From Maridesulfovibrio sp050916235 (lineage in GTDB: Bacteria; Desulfobacterota; Desulfovibrionia; Desulfovibrionales; Desulfovibrionaceae): a stretch of 64,000 bases of DNA. The notes below the pieces were generated by a model. The model made no database searches and had not been told where the DNA came from. It saw nothing but the letters and a program-made list of their open reading frames with translations. Both the position numbers and the translations under genes were made by a program. The stretch is taken from contig NZ_CP104854.1 of the NCBI RefSeq assembly GCF_050916235.1, forward strand, positions 1,922,001-1,986,000. Reading direction: 5' to 3'. This document shows, piece after piece, positions 42,413 to 51,044 of this stretch. Positions within the stretch are counted from its first letter, which is position 1; the number at the start of each line of letters is the position of its first letter.

Positions 42413-45088
42413 ATGAAAAGATCCACCCTGACAGTTGCAAAATATATTGCTGTAATTCTGTTTGCCGCCGTGGTTCTGGATATTTTTATCCAGCATCAGC
42501 TTTTTCAGCGTTATAGGAATGATCAGATTTTGAGTGTCCATCTGCAGGCGGCGACAATCAGGGCCAGGCTGGAAAAGCAGATTTCCAGCAATCTTTATAT
42601 TGTTCAGGGGCTGGCAAATTACATATCCCTGAATCCTGATCTTTCCGCCGGTAATTTTGACCAGTATTCAAGAGAGGTGCTCTACAGCTCCAAAATGATC
42701 CGCGCTATCGGAGCAGCTCCTGATTATGTTGTCCGGTATGTTTATCCTCTGCGGGGGAATGAGGGGGTTGTCGGGCTTGATTACCGGAAGGTCCCGGAAC
42801 AGTGGGAGCAGTGCCGTCTGGCAGAAAAGACCGGCAGAATGATTGTGGCCGGACCGGTTAATCTTGTGCAGGGAGGACGGGCATTTATCGGAAGGGTCCC
42901 GGTCTTTGTAAGGAACGAGTTGAGGGAAGCTTTCTGGGGAGTTGTTTCCGCGGTTATTGATGAGGATCTGTTGCTGGGCAAGGCCGGAGTGAAATCCGAA
43001 AGAAACATTCGGCTGGCTATTCGCGGCGTTGACGGTAAAGGAGCCGATGGTGAGATTTTCTTCGGTGATCCGGAGATATTCAATCCTGAAATGAAAGCCA
43101 TACTGATGCCGGTGTCCCTTTCCTCCGGCAGTTGGCAACTTGCTGCCATGCCGATGGCCGGTTGGGACAATATCCCGCCGAATTCGTACCTGATTCATTT
43201 TTTCATGTTCCTCTTGGTCCTCGGAATCTCTCTGGCGGCAGTCAAGATTATTTCCAAGAATGTTGAAGTCGAGCAGGTGAAAACCAAGCTGAGTGAGGCT
43301 CAGACCATAGCCCATCTCGGAAACTGGAGCCTTGAACTGCAGAGCGGCAAGATCTGGTGGTCCAACGAGACCTACAGGATCTTCGGGGTAAGCAAGGAGT
43401 CCTTCAGTCCTTCAGAAAAGGGCTTTCTCCGGCTTGTCCACCCTGAAGACCGCAGATTTATAGGCAATATTTACATGGAAGCGAGAAAGGATTGCAGTGC
43501 CTACAATATCGACCACAGGATTATCCGGCCGGATGGTAAGGTGAGGTATATCTCGGAGCAGGGACGATTCGATTGTGACGAGAACGGAATTGCCGTGCGC
43601 GCTTATGGAACCATCCTCGATATCACTGAACGAAAACTGATTGAAAAGGAACTGCTTGAAGCAAAGACCCGTTTTGACCACGTCACTAAAAAATTGAGCA
43701 GTAAATTCATATTCTTTGCGCATACAATTTGCGGAGAGTTCGTAAACCTCAGCGAGGGATTTGAGATGCTGGGCTACGGACCACTGGAAAAGGGACTGGG
43801 CCGTCGCTGGACAGACGTTATTGATATACAGCCGGATTCACTTGCAGTTGCACTGGAGAATAATGAGAAGGTAATTTCCGGAGAACTGGATACCGTGGAG
43901 TATGAAATCGCCTATCTGAGTCCGGAAGGAAGAGAGAGGTTCCTTGCCGTATTCGGTTATATGACATTTGATTACAACCGGGACGAATATCTATTTGAAG
44001 GTGTTGCCATTGACATTACTGAACGCAAGGAACGGGAAGAGAAGCTGAAGGTTCTGACCAGAGCAATTGAAAATGCTCCAGTATCCGTGGTTATCACTGA
44101 TACAGCGGGAACAATCCGGTATGTGAATCCGCACTTTTCATATGAAACCGGGTATTCCAAAGAAGAGGCCATTGGTGCCAACCCCAGGATTCTCAAATCC
44201 GGAGAACATGACAATAGGTTTTACCGGGAGATGTGGGAGACAATTACCAGTGGTGAGACCTGGCGCGGAGAAATTGCCAACAGGAAAAAGGATGGTTCCC
44301 TGTACTGGGAATCCGCGTCCATTTCCGCAGTTTACAACGGCAAGGGCCAGATAGTCAGCTATGTTGCAGTTAAGGAGGATATTGACGCCAAGAAAGCGCT
44401 TGAGCAGCTCAAGAACGATGTGGATCTCATCATGCGACACGACCTCAAGACACCGCTTAATGGTATTATCGGTCTGCCCGGTCTGCTGAGTATGGATGAC
44501 AACCTTACGGATAATCAGCTGCATCTGCTTAAGGTCATTGAGGATTCAGGAAAGAACATGCTGCACATGATCGACATGTCTTTGGATATGTTCAAGATGG
44601 AAACCGGGAAATACGTATATACCCCCCAGCAGATTGATGCCGTGTATGTTGCCAGACAGGTAGTAGTACAGTGCGGGTCGACAATTTCAGCCAGAAAGGT
44701 GAATGTAGATATTTCAGTGAACGGCGAGAAGGCAACGGAAGATTCCAGCTTTCTTGTCTGGGGCGAAGAGCGTCTTATGTACTCTCTTTTCTCGGGGCTG
44801 CTGACCAACGCCATAGAGGCGTCCCCGGTGAATGGGATTGTCTCTGTAAGTTTTGCGGATTCTGACCATGTTTCGGTTTCTTTCAGCAACAAGGGAGCCG
44901 TGCCAGCCCGGATCAGAGAGCGGTTTTTCCAGAAGTATGTGACCGAGGGCAAAAGCAACGGAACCGGTCTGGGGACCTATTCCGCTAAATTGATGGCAGA
45001 TACGATGAACTATGGTATAATTATGGAAACATCGGATCAGTCGGATACAACCTGCATCACGATTTCCATTCCGCATAATCTGGAATAG
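42413..45088 (+). CDS. CHASE-PAS sensor histidine kinase
   Basis: This membrane kinase has 891 residues from ATG 42413, where the first helix begins. The open frame extends 44 residues upstream to 42281, but that part has no family support. The order is: helix about 8-28, periplasmic CHASE domain about 55-235 (LQAATIRARLEKQISSNLY, GLDYRKVPEQ, VNLVQGGRAFIGRVPV), helix about 259-283, three PAS/PAC segments (about 295-410, 425-540, 545-665), then DHp MRHDLKTPLNGIIG (His about 672) and a HATPase (LTNAIEAS, GTGLGTYSAKLMAD). The ATPase lacks the classic DxGxG, which here reads FSNKGAVP. The HD-GYP regulator gene follows after 16 bp and is the likely partner. Confidence 0.88.
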   Translation: MKRSTLTVAKYIAVILFAAVVLDIFIQHQLFQRYRNDQILSVHLQAATIRARLEKQISSNLYIVQGLANYISLNPDLSAGNFDQYSREVLYSSKMIRAIGAAPDYVVRYVYPLRGNEGVVGLDYRKVPEQWEQCRLAEKTGRMIVAGPVNLVQGGRAFIGRVPVFVRNELREAFWGVVSAVIDEDLLLGKAGVKSERNIRLAIRGVDGKGADGEIFFGDPEIFNPEMKAILMPVSLSSGSWQLAAMPMAGWDNIPPNSYLIHFFMFLLVLGISLAAVKIISKNVEVEQVKTKLSEAQTIAHLGNWSLELQSGKIWWSNETYRIFGVSKESFSPSEKGFLRLVHPEDRRFIGNIYMEARKDCSAYNIDHRIIRPDGKVRYISEQGRFDCDENGIAVRAYGTILDITERKLIEKELLEAKTRFDHVTKKLSSKFIFFAHTICGEFVNLSEGFEMLGYGPLEKGLGRRWTDVIDIQPDSLAVALENNEKVISGELDTVEYEIAYLSPEGRERFLAVFGYMTFDYNRDEYLFEGVAIDITERKEREEKLKVLTRAIENAPVSVVITDTAGTIRYVNPHFSYETGYSKEEAIGANPRILKSGEHDNRFYREMWETITSGETWRGEIANRKKDGSLYWESASISAVYNGKGQIVSYVAVKEDIDAKKALEQLKNDVDLIMRHDLKTPLNGIIGLPGLLSMDDNLTDNQLHLLKVIEDSGKNMLHMIDMSLDMFKMETGKYVYTPQQIDAVYVARQVVVQCGSTISARKVNVDISVNGEKATEDSSFLVWGEERLMYSLFSGLLTNAIEASPVNGIVSVSFADSDHVSVSFSNKGAVPARIRERFFQKYVTEGKSNGTGLGTYSAKLMADTMNYGIIMETSDQSDTTCITISIPHNLE

Positions 45089-45104
45089 GGCACAAGGTGT
45101 TTCA

Positions 45105-46163
45105 ATGATCGCCAACGCAAAAATACTCGTAGTGGATGATGAGCCTCATAACATTATTCTGCTTGAAGGCTTTCTGGAAAAACTCGGCCACTCGGTTGTA
45201 GGGGCTGAGAATGCTGTTGTGGCCCTGGAGATACTTGACCGTACTTACGACCTGATTATGAGTGATGTGAAGATGCCGGTCATGGACGGTTTTGAGTTTG
45301 TGGAGCTGGTCAGAAATAATGAAGAAACCGCGGACATACCGATCATAATGGTCACCACTCTTTCCCAGAAGGAGGACCGGCTCAAAGCCGTTCAGGCCGG
45401 AGCCAACGATTTCATAACCAAGCCTCTGGATCTGGTGGAGCTTAAAATACGTACCGAATCAATGCTCAAGCTCAAAGCCCGGCAGGACGAGGTAAAGTTT
45501 TTTCAGGCAGATCTGCACGAAATGGTCGAAAGAAGGACTCTGGAACTTCAGATGGCCCTTTCGAGGCTGGACCGGGCGCATGTGGAAACCATTCATTATC
45601 TTTCCGCTGCCGCAGAATACAAGGACGAGGACACAGCTTCGCATATCATCAGAATGGCCGGCTACAGCGAGTTGATCGCCCGTAGAATGGGTCTGGATAA
45701 AAAGACCGTGGAACTAATCCTCACCAGCAGTCCCATGCATGACATCGGCAAGATCGGGATACCCGACTGCATCCTGCTCAAGCCCGGCAAGCTTGATGAA
45801 AAGGAGTGGGAAACCATGAAAACCCACGCCGCCATCGGCAGCAATCTTCTTTCCCTTGGTAATTCAGAATACATGAAGATGGGGGCCGTGATTGCGCACA
45901 ATCACCATGAGAAATGGGATGGCTCCGGATACCCCTGCGGGTTGGCCGGAGAAGAGATCCCGCTTCCGGGACGGATCTGCGCGGTGGCAGACGTTTTTGA
46001 TGCCCTGACCAGCAGGCGCCCCTACAAGGAACCTTTCACCATTGAAAAGTCAGTTTCCATAATGAAGGAAGGCCGCGGCACACACTTTGATCCCCAGATT
46101 CTGGATGTTTTTCTGGATAACCTTGATGAGGTAATCGCCATCAGGGAAGCAAACCGGGACTGA
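45105..46163 (+). CDS. Response regulator with HD-GYP phosphodiesterase domain
   Basis: This 352-residue protein has a receiver (about 5-125; LVVDDEPHNIILLEG, LIMSDVKMPVMDG, FITKPLD), a helical linker (about 125-160) and an HD-GYP domain with SSPMHDIGKIGIPD, KTHAAIGSNLL, HNHHEKWDGSGYPCGL and DVFDALTSRRPYKE. All metal-binding residues of the family are present, so cyclic di-GMP hydrolysis is expected. It follows the CHASE-PAS kinase by 16 bp, and the pair would turn an extracellular signal into lower cyclic di-GMP. AAGGTG lies just upstream of ATG 45105. Confidence 0.93.
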   Translation: MIANAKILVVDDEPHNIILLEGFLEKLGHSVVGAENAVVALEILDRTYDLIMSDVKMPVMDGFEFVELVRNNEETADIPIIMVTTLSQKEDRLKAVQAGANDFITKPLDLVELKIRTESMLKLKARQDEVKFFQADLHEMVERRTLELQMALSRLDRAHVETIHYLSAAAEYKDEDTASHIIRMAGYSELIARRMGLDKKTVELILTSSPMHDIGKIGIPDCILLKPGKLDEKEWETMKTHAAIGSNLLSLGNSEYMKMGAVIAHNHHEKWDGSGYPCGLAGEEIPLPGRICAVADVFDALTSRRPYKEPFTIEKSVSIMKEGRGTHFDPQILDVFLDNLDEVIAIREANRD

Positions 46164-46270
46164 TTCAGCCTTTACAACCCATCCTGCTCAGTGGCATGGT
46201 ACAGCCCTGCATCATCCCTGTTTCAGGCGCTTACACATTCTGTCCACAGACATTTCTACGGTGGGTCCCC

Positions 46271-47557
46271 ATGGATTTCCTTGTCAGTATTTTTCCGCTT
46301 TTTAAAATTATTCTTGTTTTCATACTCATGCTTGCGGGCATCAGGCTGCGGCTCGGAGTCGGCCCGTCAATTCTGGCCGGAGCAGCCATTCTTGCTTTGA
46401 TGACCTCAATGGGAGCTGGAAAGTTTCTGCTGGTCTCCGCGGCGGCTTTGACTGAGCCTAAAACAGTTTACCTCGCCCTGATTGTGGCCCTCATAATGGT
46501 TCTGAGCGGCTTGCTTGAGCGGACCGGACAGGCCGGCAGGATTATGGAATCCCTTACCGGCTATCTGCGCAGCCCAAGGCTCAGGCTGGTATTTTTCCCG
46601 GCCCTGATCGGTCTTCTGCCCATGCCCGGCGGTGCAATTTTCTCCGCTCCAATGATTCAGGAAGCTGCCGGGGGACTTGATGTTTCCGGGAGCGAAAAGG
46701 CGGTTATCAACTACTGGTTCCGTCATTTATGGGAGCTGGCCTGGCCTCTTTATCCGGGCATGATTCTGGCTGCATCGCTCTGCTCAATGTCCATTTTCCA
46801 GTTCATAGGTTATACTTTCCCGGGCTCGCTGGCCTGCATTGCGCTTGGCTGCTTTTTCTTTCTGCGTCCTTCCGTTCTGCCCATGAAGAACAACGGGGCG
46901 GAATCGGTTAGGGAACTGCCCCGTCCGGGAATATGGAAGGTAATAGTCGAAGGGCTGCCGCTGATTACAGCCATTGTCGGCGCACTGTTCTTTGAGGCGG
47001 TTCTGGCATTCTTTTCCCCCGGCATCCCTTTTGAGATCGGAATCCTGCTGGCCCTGACGGCTGCTGTGCTGTGCGTGCTCCTTGCCAACTCCGGTTCATT
47101 GCCCATTGTCCGCGGCCTGTTGCTTGAGAAACGTTTCCTGAACATGGTCTTCATGATTGTCTGTGTATTTGTCTTCAAGGATGTCCTTGGGGCAAGCGGG
47201 CTGGTGGATGAACTTTCCAGGATGGCCGGAGGGGAAACAGCCCTCATTGCCGCAGCAGTGCTTATTCCCTTTCTGGTGGGATTCATTTCCGGAATAACAC
47301 TGGCATTTGTGGGCTCGGCCATGCCGCTGGTGGTGGGGCTTGTTCACGCCTCCGGACTTTCCGAGCAGTTGCCCGCATGGATGGTGCTGTGCATGTTCTC
47401 CGGATTTGCCGGGATAATGTCCTCGCCGCTGCATATCTGCTTCCTGCTGACCTGCGAATATTTCAAGGTGGACATGTATTCTGCCTGGAAAAAGATTGCC
47501 TTGCCCAGCATTTTGCTTATGTTTGTCGGAGTAGCCTACTTTTTCTTTTTATTGTAA
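46271..47557 (+). CDS. DUF401-family membrane permease
   Basis: This hydrophobic protein of 428 residues has about ten to twelve helices. I start it at ATG 46271 (MDFLVSIFPLFKIIL), with GGTGGG just upstream; the longer frame from 46196 begins with a non-membrane stretch. Phrases such as LPMPGGAIFSAPMIQEA, YWFRHLWELAWPLYPGMILA and SSPLHICFLLTCEYFKVD are typical of DUF401, related to anion or dicarboxylate carriers of the ion-transporter superfamily. The substrate is unknown. The cyclophilin gene follows 48 bp after its stop. Confidence 0.82.
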   Translation: MDFLVSIFPLFKIILVFILMLAGIRLRLGVGPSILAGAAILALMTSMGAGKFLLVSAAALTEPKTVYLALIVALIMVLSGLLERTGQAGRIMESLTGYLRSPRLRLVFFPALIGLLPMPGGAIFSAPMIQEAAGGLDVSGSEKAVINYWFRHLWELAWPLYPGMILAASLCSMSIFQFIGYTFPGSLACIALGCFFFLRPSVLPMKNNGAESVRELPRPGIWKVIVEGLPLITAIVGALFFEAVLAFFSPGIPFEIGILLALTAAVLCVLLANSGSLPIVRGLLLEKRFLNMVFMIVCVFVFKDVLGASGLVDELSRMAGGETALIAAAVLIPFLVGFISGITLAFVGSAMPLVVGLVHASGLSEQLPAWMVLCMFSGFAGIMSSPLHICFLLTCEYFKVDMYSAWKKIALPSILLMFVGVAYFFFLL

Positions 47558-47605
47558 GTGAAGATTTCCCTTGAAGGGCAAGAAATAAATCGGAGGAATA
47601 TAAAT

Positions 47606-48115
47606 ATGTCCAATCCCCTGGTACTGATGGAGACCCCTGCTGGCGAGGTTCTCATCGAACTTTACGAAAACGAAGCACCCAAGACCGTAGCCAACTTTCT
47701 GCGTTATGTAGATGAAGGCTTCTACGACGGAACTCTTTTTCACCGTGTTATCAATAACTTCATGATTCAAGGCGGCGGTTTCGATTTTTCCATGAAACAG
47801 AAGGAAACCCACGCTCCTGTTGAGAACGAAGCCGACAACGGCCTCAAGAACGAACTGGGAACCCTTGCCATGGCTCGTACCATGGATCCCCATTCCGCAA
47901 CTGCGCAGTTCTTCATCAACGTGAAGGATAACGGCTTCCTCGACCACAGCGGAAAGAACCCTCAGGGCTGGGGCTACTGCGTGTTCGGAAAGGTTGTCGA
48001 CGGCATGGAAGCCGTTGAAAAAATCAAGAAAGTAAAGACCCGTTCCTACGGACCCATGGATGACGTTCCGGCTGATCCCATCAGCATCATTTCCATGAAG
48101 AGGTTTGAGGACTAG
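47606..48115 (+). CDS. ppiB: Peptidyl-prolyl cis-trans isomerase, cyclophilin type
   Basis: This 169-residue cytoplasmic cyclophilin speeds proline isomerisation during folding. ATG 47606 is chosen because GGAGGA lies 9 nt upstream; the frame from 47558 adds 16 residues with no signal. Family motifs: LIELYENEAPKTVANFL, YDGTLFHRVINNFMIQGG (catalytic Arg), LAMARTMDPHSATAQFFIN and GYCVFGKVVDGMEAVEKI. There is no signal peptide. The product is of normal length, and a strong terminator follows. Confidence 0.95.
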   Translation: MSNPLVLMETPAGEVLIELYENEAPKTVANFLRYVDEGFYDGTLFHRVINNFMIQGGGFDFSMKQKETHAPVENEADNGLKNELGTLAMARTMDPHSATAQFFINVKDNGFLDHSGKNPQGWGYCVFGKVVDGMEAVEKIKKVKTRSYGPMDDVPADPISIISMKRFED

Positions 48116-48148
48116 TTCTGTGCTGTTCTCTTTTGTCGATTAAGATAG

Positions 48149-48183
48149 TGCCGGAAAGCGTTTTGCTTTCCGGCATTTTTTTT
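48149..48183 (+). terminator. Strong intrinsic terminator after ppiB
   Basis: tgccggaaagc (48149-48159) and gctttccggca (48165-48175) form a perfect 11-bp stem with a 5-nt loop and eight T in a row after it. Confidence 0.95.
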
Positions 48184-48307
48184 CACTGCTGACTTGATTT
48201 TTTGTCTTGTTTTAATAAGAATTTCAAATAAAAGATTTTTTTGTTACACTTCATAATGCCTGCAATGGATATGGTCCAAATACCACATAAAGTATCAGGG
48301 GTAAGTC

Positions 48308-49414
48308 TTGGATAATTCTGAATTAACCATACTTGTTATTGACGATGAAGCCTTCGTCCGCGAAACCATCAGTGACTATCTCAGCGATTCCGGGTTTGAT
48401 ATAATCGGAGCCGGTGACGGGGAAGAGGGGCTTGATGTGTTCAGGCAGGAAAAACCTGATGCTGTACTTGTGGACCTTAACATGCCAAAGGTTGACGGTT
48501 TTGAAGTGCTGAAAGCGGTATCAACCGAAAGTCCGGATACTCCGATAATTGTCGTTTCCGGTGCAGGGCTTATTCAGGACGCCATAAATGCCGTACGTCT
48601 TGGAGCTTGGGATTTCGTGACCAAACCGATTGTAGACCTCAAGATTCTTGAGCACGTGCTTGGGCAGGGGCTTGAAAGAGCCCGGCTGATCAAGGAAAAC
48701 AGGCGCTACAAGGAGCATCTTGAATTCGAGGTTGAGAGAAGAACCGAGGATCTGCGGCGGGAGATCAAGGTGCGCCGGGAAGCGCAGGATGCACTGATGG
48801 CCCTGCAGGACGAGGTAATCGAAACCCAGAAGGAAATAATTCTGACCCTTGGCGAAGTTGTGGAAACACGTTCCAATGAGACGGCAAACCACGTTCGCCG
48901 CGTGGCTGAACTTTCATACATACTTGCCCGCCGTTACGGCATGAGCAGAGAGGAGGCAGAACTTCTGCGACTGGCCTCACCCATGCATGATGTCGGAAAG
49001 ATAGGCATACCCGATACAATTCTCAATAAACCCGGCAAACTTACACCCGACGAAGTGGCCATAATCAAGACTCACACCACCATCGGCCACGAGATTCTCA
49101 AACATTCCGACCGCCCTATAATCAAGGCTGCGGCAATCGTCGCCTATGAGCACCATGAAAGGTGGGATGGCAAGGGATACCCGCGCGGAATCGCCGGAGA
49201 AGAAGTTCATATTTATGGGCGCATCACCGCCATAACCGATGTCTTCGACGCTCTCGGAAGCGAACGTGTGTACAAGAAAGCCTGGGAAATTGACCGGATC
49301 AAGGCATATTTCGAAGAAGGAAAGGGTAAGCAGTTTGACCCGCACCTTACCGATCTTTTTTTTGATAATCTGGAAGAAATACTTGAGCTGCGCCGAGAAT
49401 TTCCCGATGGCTGA
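48308..49414 (+). CDS. Response regulator with HD-GYP phosphodiesterase domain
   Basis: This 368-residue protein has a receiver (about 6-125; LVIDDEAFVRETI, AVLVDLNMPKVDG, FVTKPIVDL), a long coiled linker (about 125-180) and an HD-GYP domain (SPMHDVGKIGIPD, KTHTTIGHEIL, YEHHERWDGKGYPRGI, DVFDALGSERVYK). It starts at TTG 48308 with AGGGGTAAG upstream. Unlike the other two HD-GYP regulators in the window it has no adjacent kinase, so its phosphate donor is encoded elsewhere. Signature residues are intact. Confidence 0.93.
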   Translation: MDNSELTILVIDDEAFVRETISDYLSDSGFDIIGAGDGEEGLDVFRQEKPDAVLVDLNMPKVDGFEVLKAVSTESPDTPIIVVSGAGLIQDAINAVRLGAWDFVTKPIVDLKILEHVLGQGLERARLIKENRRYKEHLEFEVERRTEDLRREIKVRREAQDALMALQDEVIETQKEIILTLGEVVETRSNETANHVRRVAELSYILARRYGMSREEAELLRLASPMHDVGKIGIPDTILNKPGKLTPDEVAIIKTHTTIGHEILKHSDRPIIKAAAIVAYEHHERWDGKGYPRGIAGEEVHIYGRITAITDVFDALGSERVYKKAWEIDRIKAYFEEGKGKQFDPHLTDLFFDNLEEILELRREFPDG

Positions 49415-49491
49415 TAAAATTAATGCCTAACGTACAGGCAAAGTTATTTCCGCCTGAAGGATGATTCCTGTGAATTCGACAGGCGAAAAAT

Positions 49492-49530
49492 AAACCGCAA
49501 TATCCCGAAGATATTGCGGTTTGTTTTTTT
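49492..49530 (+). terminator. Terminator after the orphan HD-GYP gene
   Basis: aaaccgcaatatc (49492-49504) and its exact complement (49510-49522) form a 13-bp stem over a 5-nt loop, followed by gttttttt. A second small stem (cgcctg/caggcg, about 49451-49484) lies just before it. Confidence 0.93.
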
Positions 49531-49596
49531 GTTTTCGCTGGCCGCAGTTCGCGGACAATATCTTTGTATAACCAAAAGAATGAAATCTGTTGTTCA

Positions 49597-50700
49597 TCAG
49601 ATGGTTATCAGTTTGTAATTCCGTGAGCCCAGCCCGATTTTTTCGGCATATTTGAGTCCGAATCCGTCCGGGGTTTCCGGGGCCAGGGCTTTGAACTTGT
49701 CATCTCCCTGGCTGAGTCCTTCGGGCAGACGGCTGGGATAAAGCGGCGGAGCAGCGTTGATCATATCAAGAGAAGCCTGATCCACCGCAACGGGATCAGA
49801 GGAGATCATGACTCCAAGATCCGGGCAGATCGGGGCATCGCTGTAGCCGTGACAATCGCAGTCCGGGGTGATGTTCATAAGGAAATTGATGTGCATTGCC
49901 GGACGTCTGAGCTTATCGAGGATGGCCTTGTTGTACTCGATGAGACGGTTGGTAAACTCGCTTACATCCTGCTCCCAGTCGATGGCAATTGCATTATACC
50001 GGCATGACAGGAAGCAGCGTCCGCAGCCGGTACATTTGCCGACCATTGCTATTCTTCCGTCTTCATCCAGGTCAAGGGCCCCGGCGGCACATTCAGTGAT
50101 GCATACGCCGCAGCCGATACAGTTGTCGGGAACAAGCGAAGGACCTGTTGTTACGTGCATGTGCATTTTGCCCTTCTTGGAGGCACAGCCCATGCCGACG
50201 TTCTTTATGGCCCCGCCGTATCCGGCCAGCCCATGGCCTTTGACGTGGTTCAGGGTTATCAGCATATCGGCTTCCATGATCATTCCGCCGACATACGCTT
50301 CGGAAATGTAGTTGCCCTTGTACGGAACGGCAACTTCATACTCACTGCGCAGTCCATCGGCAAAAAGAACAGGTGCGCCGATCAGGTTGGGGTCATAACC
50401 GTGGCGTGCTGCGAGCAGGCCATGTGAAACAGATTCCCCCCGGTCCCCTACATAAAGAGTGCTTGTATCCGTGAAAAACGGTTTGGCTCCTGCCTGCCTG
50501 ATAAAATCCACAATGGGGCGAAGATTGAGGGCATTCAGATACCCGGTATTTCCACTCTCCCCGAAATGAACTTTAAGAGCCACAAGGTTTCCAGGATCAA
50601 TAATGGCACTCAGCCCGGACTGTGTGAGCAGTTTCTGCATGCGCGCTGAATGCGGAGACTTGCTGCTGGTCCGTAGATTCCAGAAATATACTTTTGACAT
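49597..50700 (-). CDS. DUF362-domain ferredoxin protein
   Basis: This 367-residue protein has an N-terminal DUF362 domain (VALKVHFGESGNTGYLN, FTDTSTLYVG, LNHVKGHGLAGYGGAIKNVGMG) interrupted, as usual in this group, by two 4Fe-4S motifs at about 190-240 (CIGCGVCITECAAGALDL, CTGCGRCFLSCRYNAI), then the rest of the domain. Such proteins are common in sulfate reducers and other anaerobes; a redox or electron-transfer role is assumed but not shown. GAGGGA precedes ATG 50700. The gene is monocistronic, convergent with the HD-GYP gene, and the terminator at 49492 may serve both. Confidence 0.87.
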   Translation of the reverse strand: MSKVYFWNLRTSSKSPHSARMQKLLTQSGLSAIIDPGNLVALKVHFGESGNTGYLNALNLRPIVDFIRQAGAKPFFTDTSTLYVGDRGESVSHGLLAARHGYDPNLIGAPVLFADGLRSEYEVAVPYKGNYISEAYVGGMIMEADMLITLNHVKGHGLAGYGGAIKNVGMGCASKKGKMHMHVTTGPSLVPDNCIGCGVCITECAAGALDLDEDGRIAMVGKCTGCGRCFLSCRYNAIAIDWEQDVSEFTNRLIEYNKAILDKLRRPAMHINFLMNITPDCDCHGYSDAPICPDLGVMISSDPVAVDQASLDMINAAPPLYPSRLPEGLSQGDDKFKALAPETPDGFGLKYAEKIGLGSRNYKLITI

Positions 50701-50995
50701 TTTCTTCCCTCACTGGTCCCTGCCGAAAGAATTCCTGCTGGCGTGCTTGAAAGATTGCTCCGACAGGGCATGTATGAATCCTTCAGAATGAAGGATCCAT
50801 GAATATCCTAAGCATCAAGCGAGGTTAAAATATAGTCTGCTTGGAGGATTGTCTATTTCAAATCCGGGGTATTATTAATTATGGAGAGTAAATCAGCAGA
50901 AAGTCGTATCGGTATCATGCAGCAAAGGGATCACTGCAGGGAAAACTGTTGGCTGGTCTGCGATACTTGGATTTGAATGCGGGGCAGGAGAAGTA
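50701..50995. other. Intergenic region without a gene
   Basis: AT-rich spacer upstream of the DUF362 gene, presumably holding its promoter. No convincing -35/-10 pair, open frame or repeat is seen. The ilvD terminator occupies the right edge. Confidence 0.5.
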
Positions 50996-51032
50996 TCCGG
51001 AGTGGAAACCAAGGCATGATTTCCACTCCGGA
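50996..51032 (-). terminator. Terminator after ilvD
   Basis: tccggagtggaaa (50996-51008) and its exact complement (51020-51032) surround an 11-nt loop, 12 bp beyond the ilvD stop. The downstream side is only moderately T-rich. Confidence 0.8.
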
Positions 51033-51044
51033 CAGGGAAAGGAA

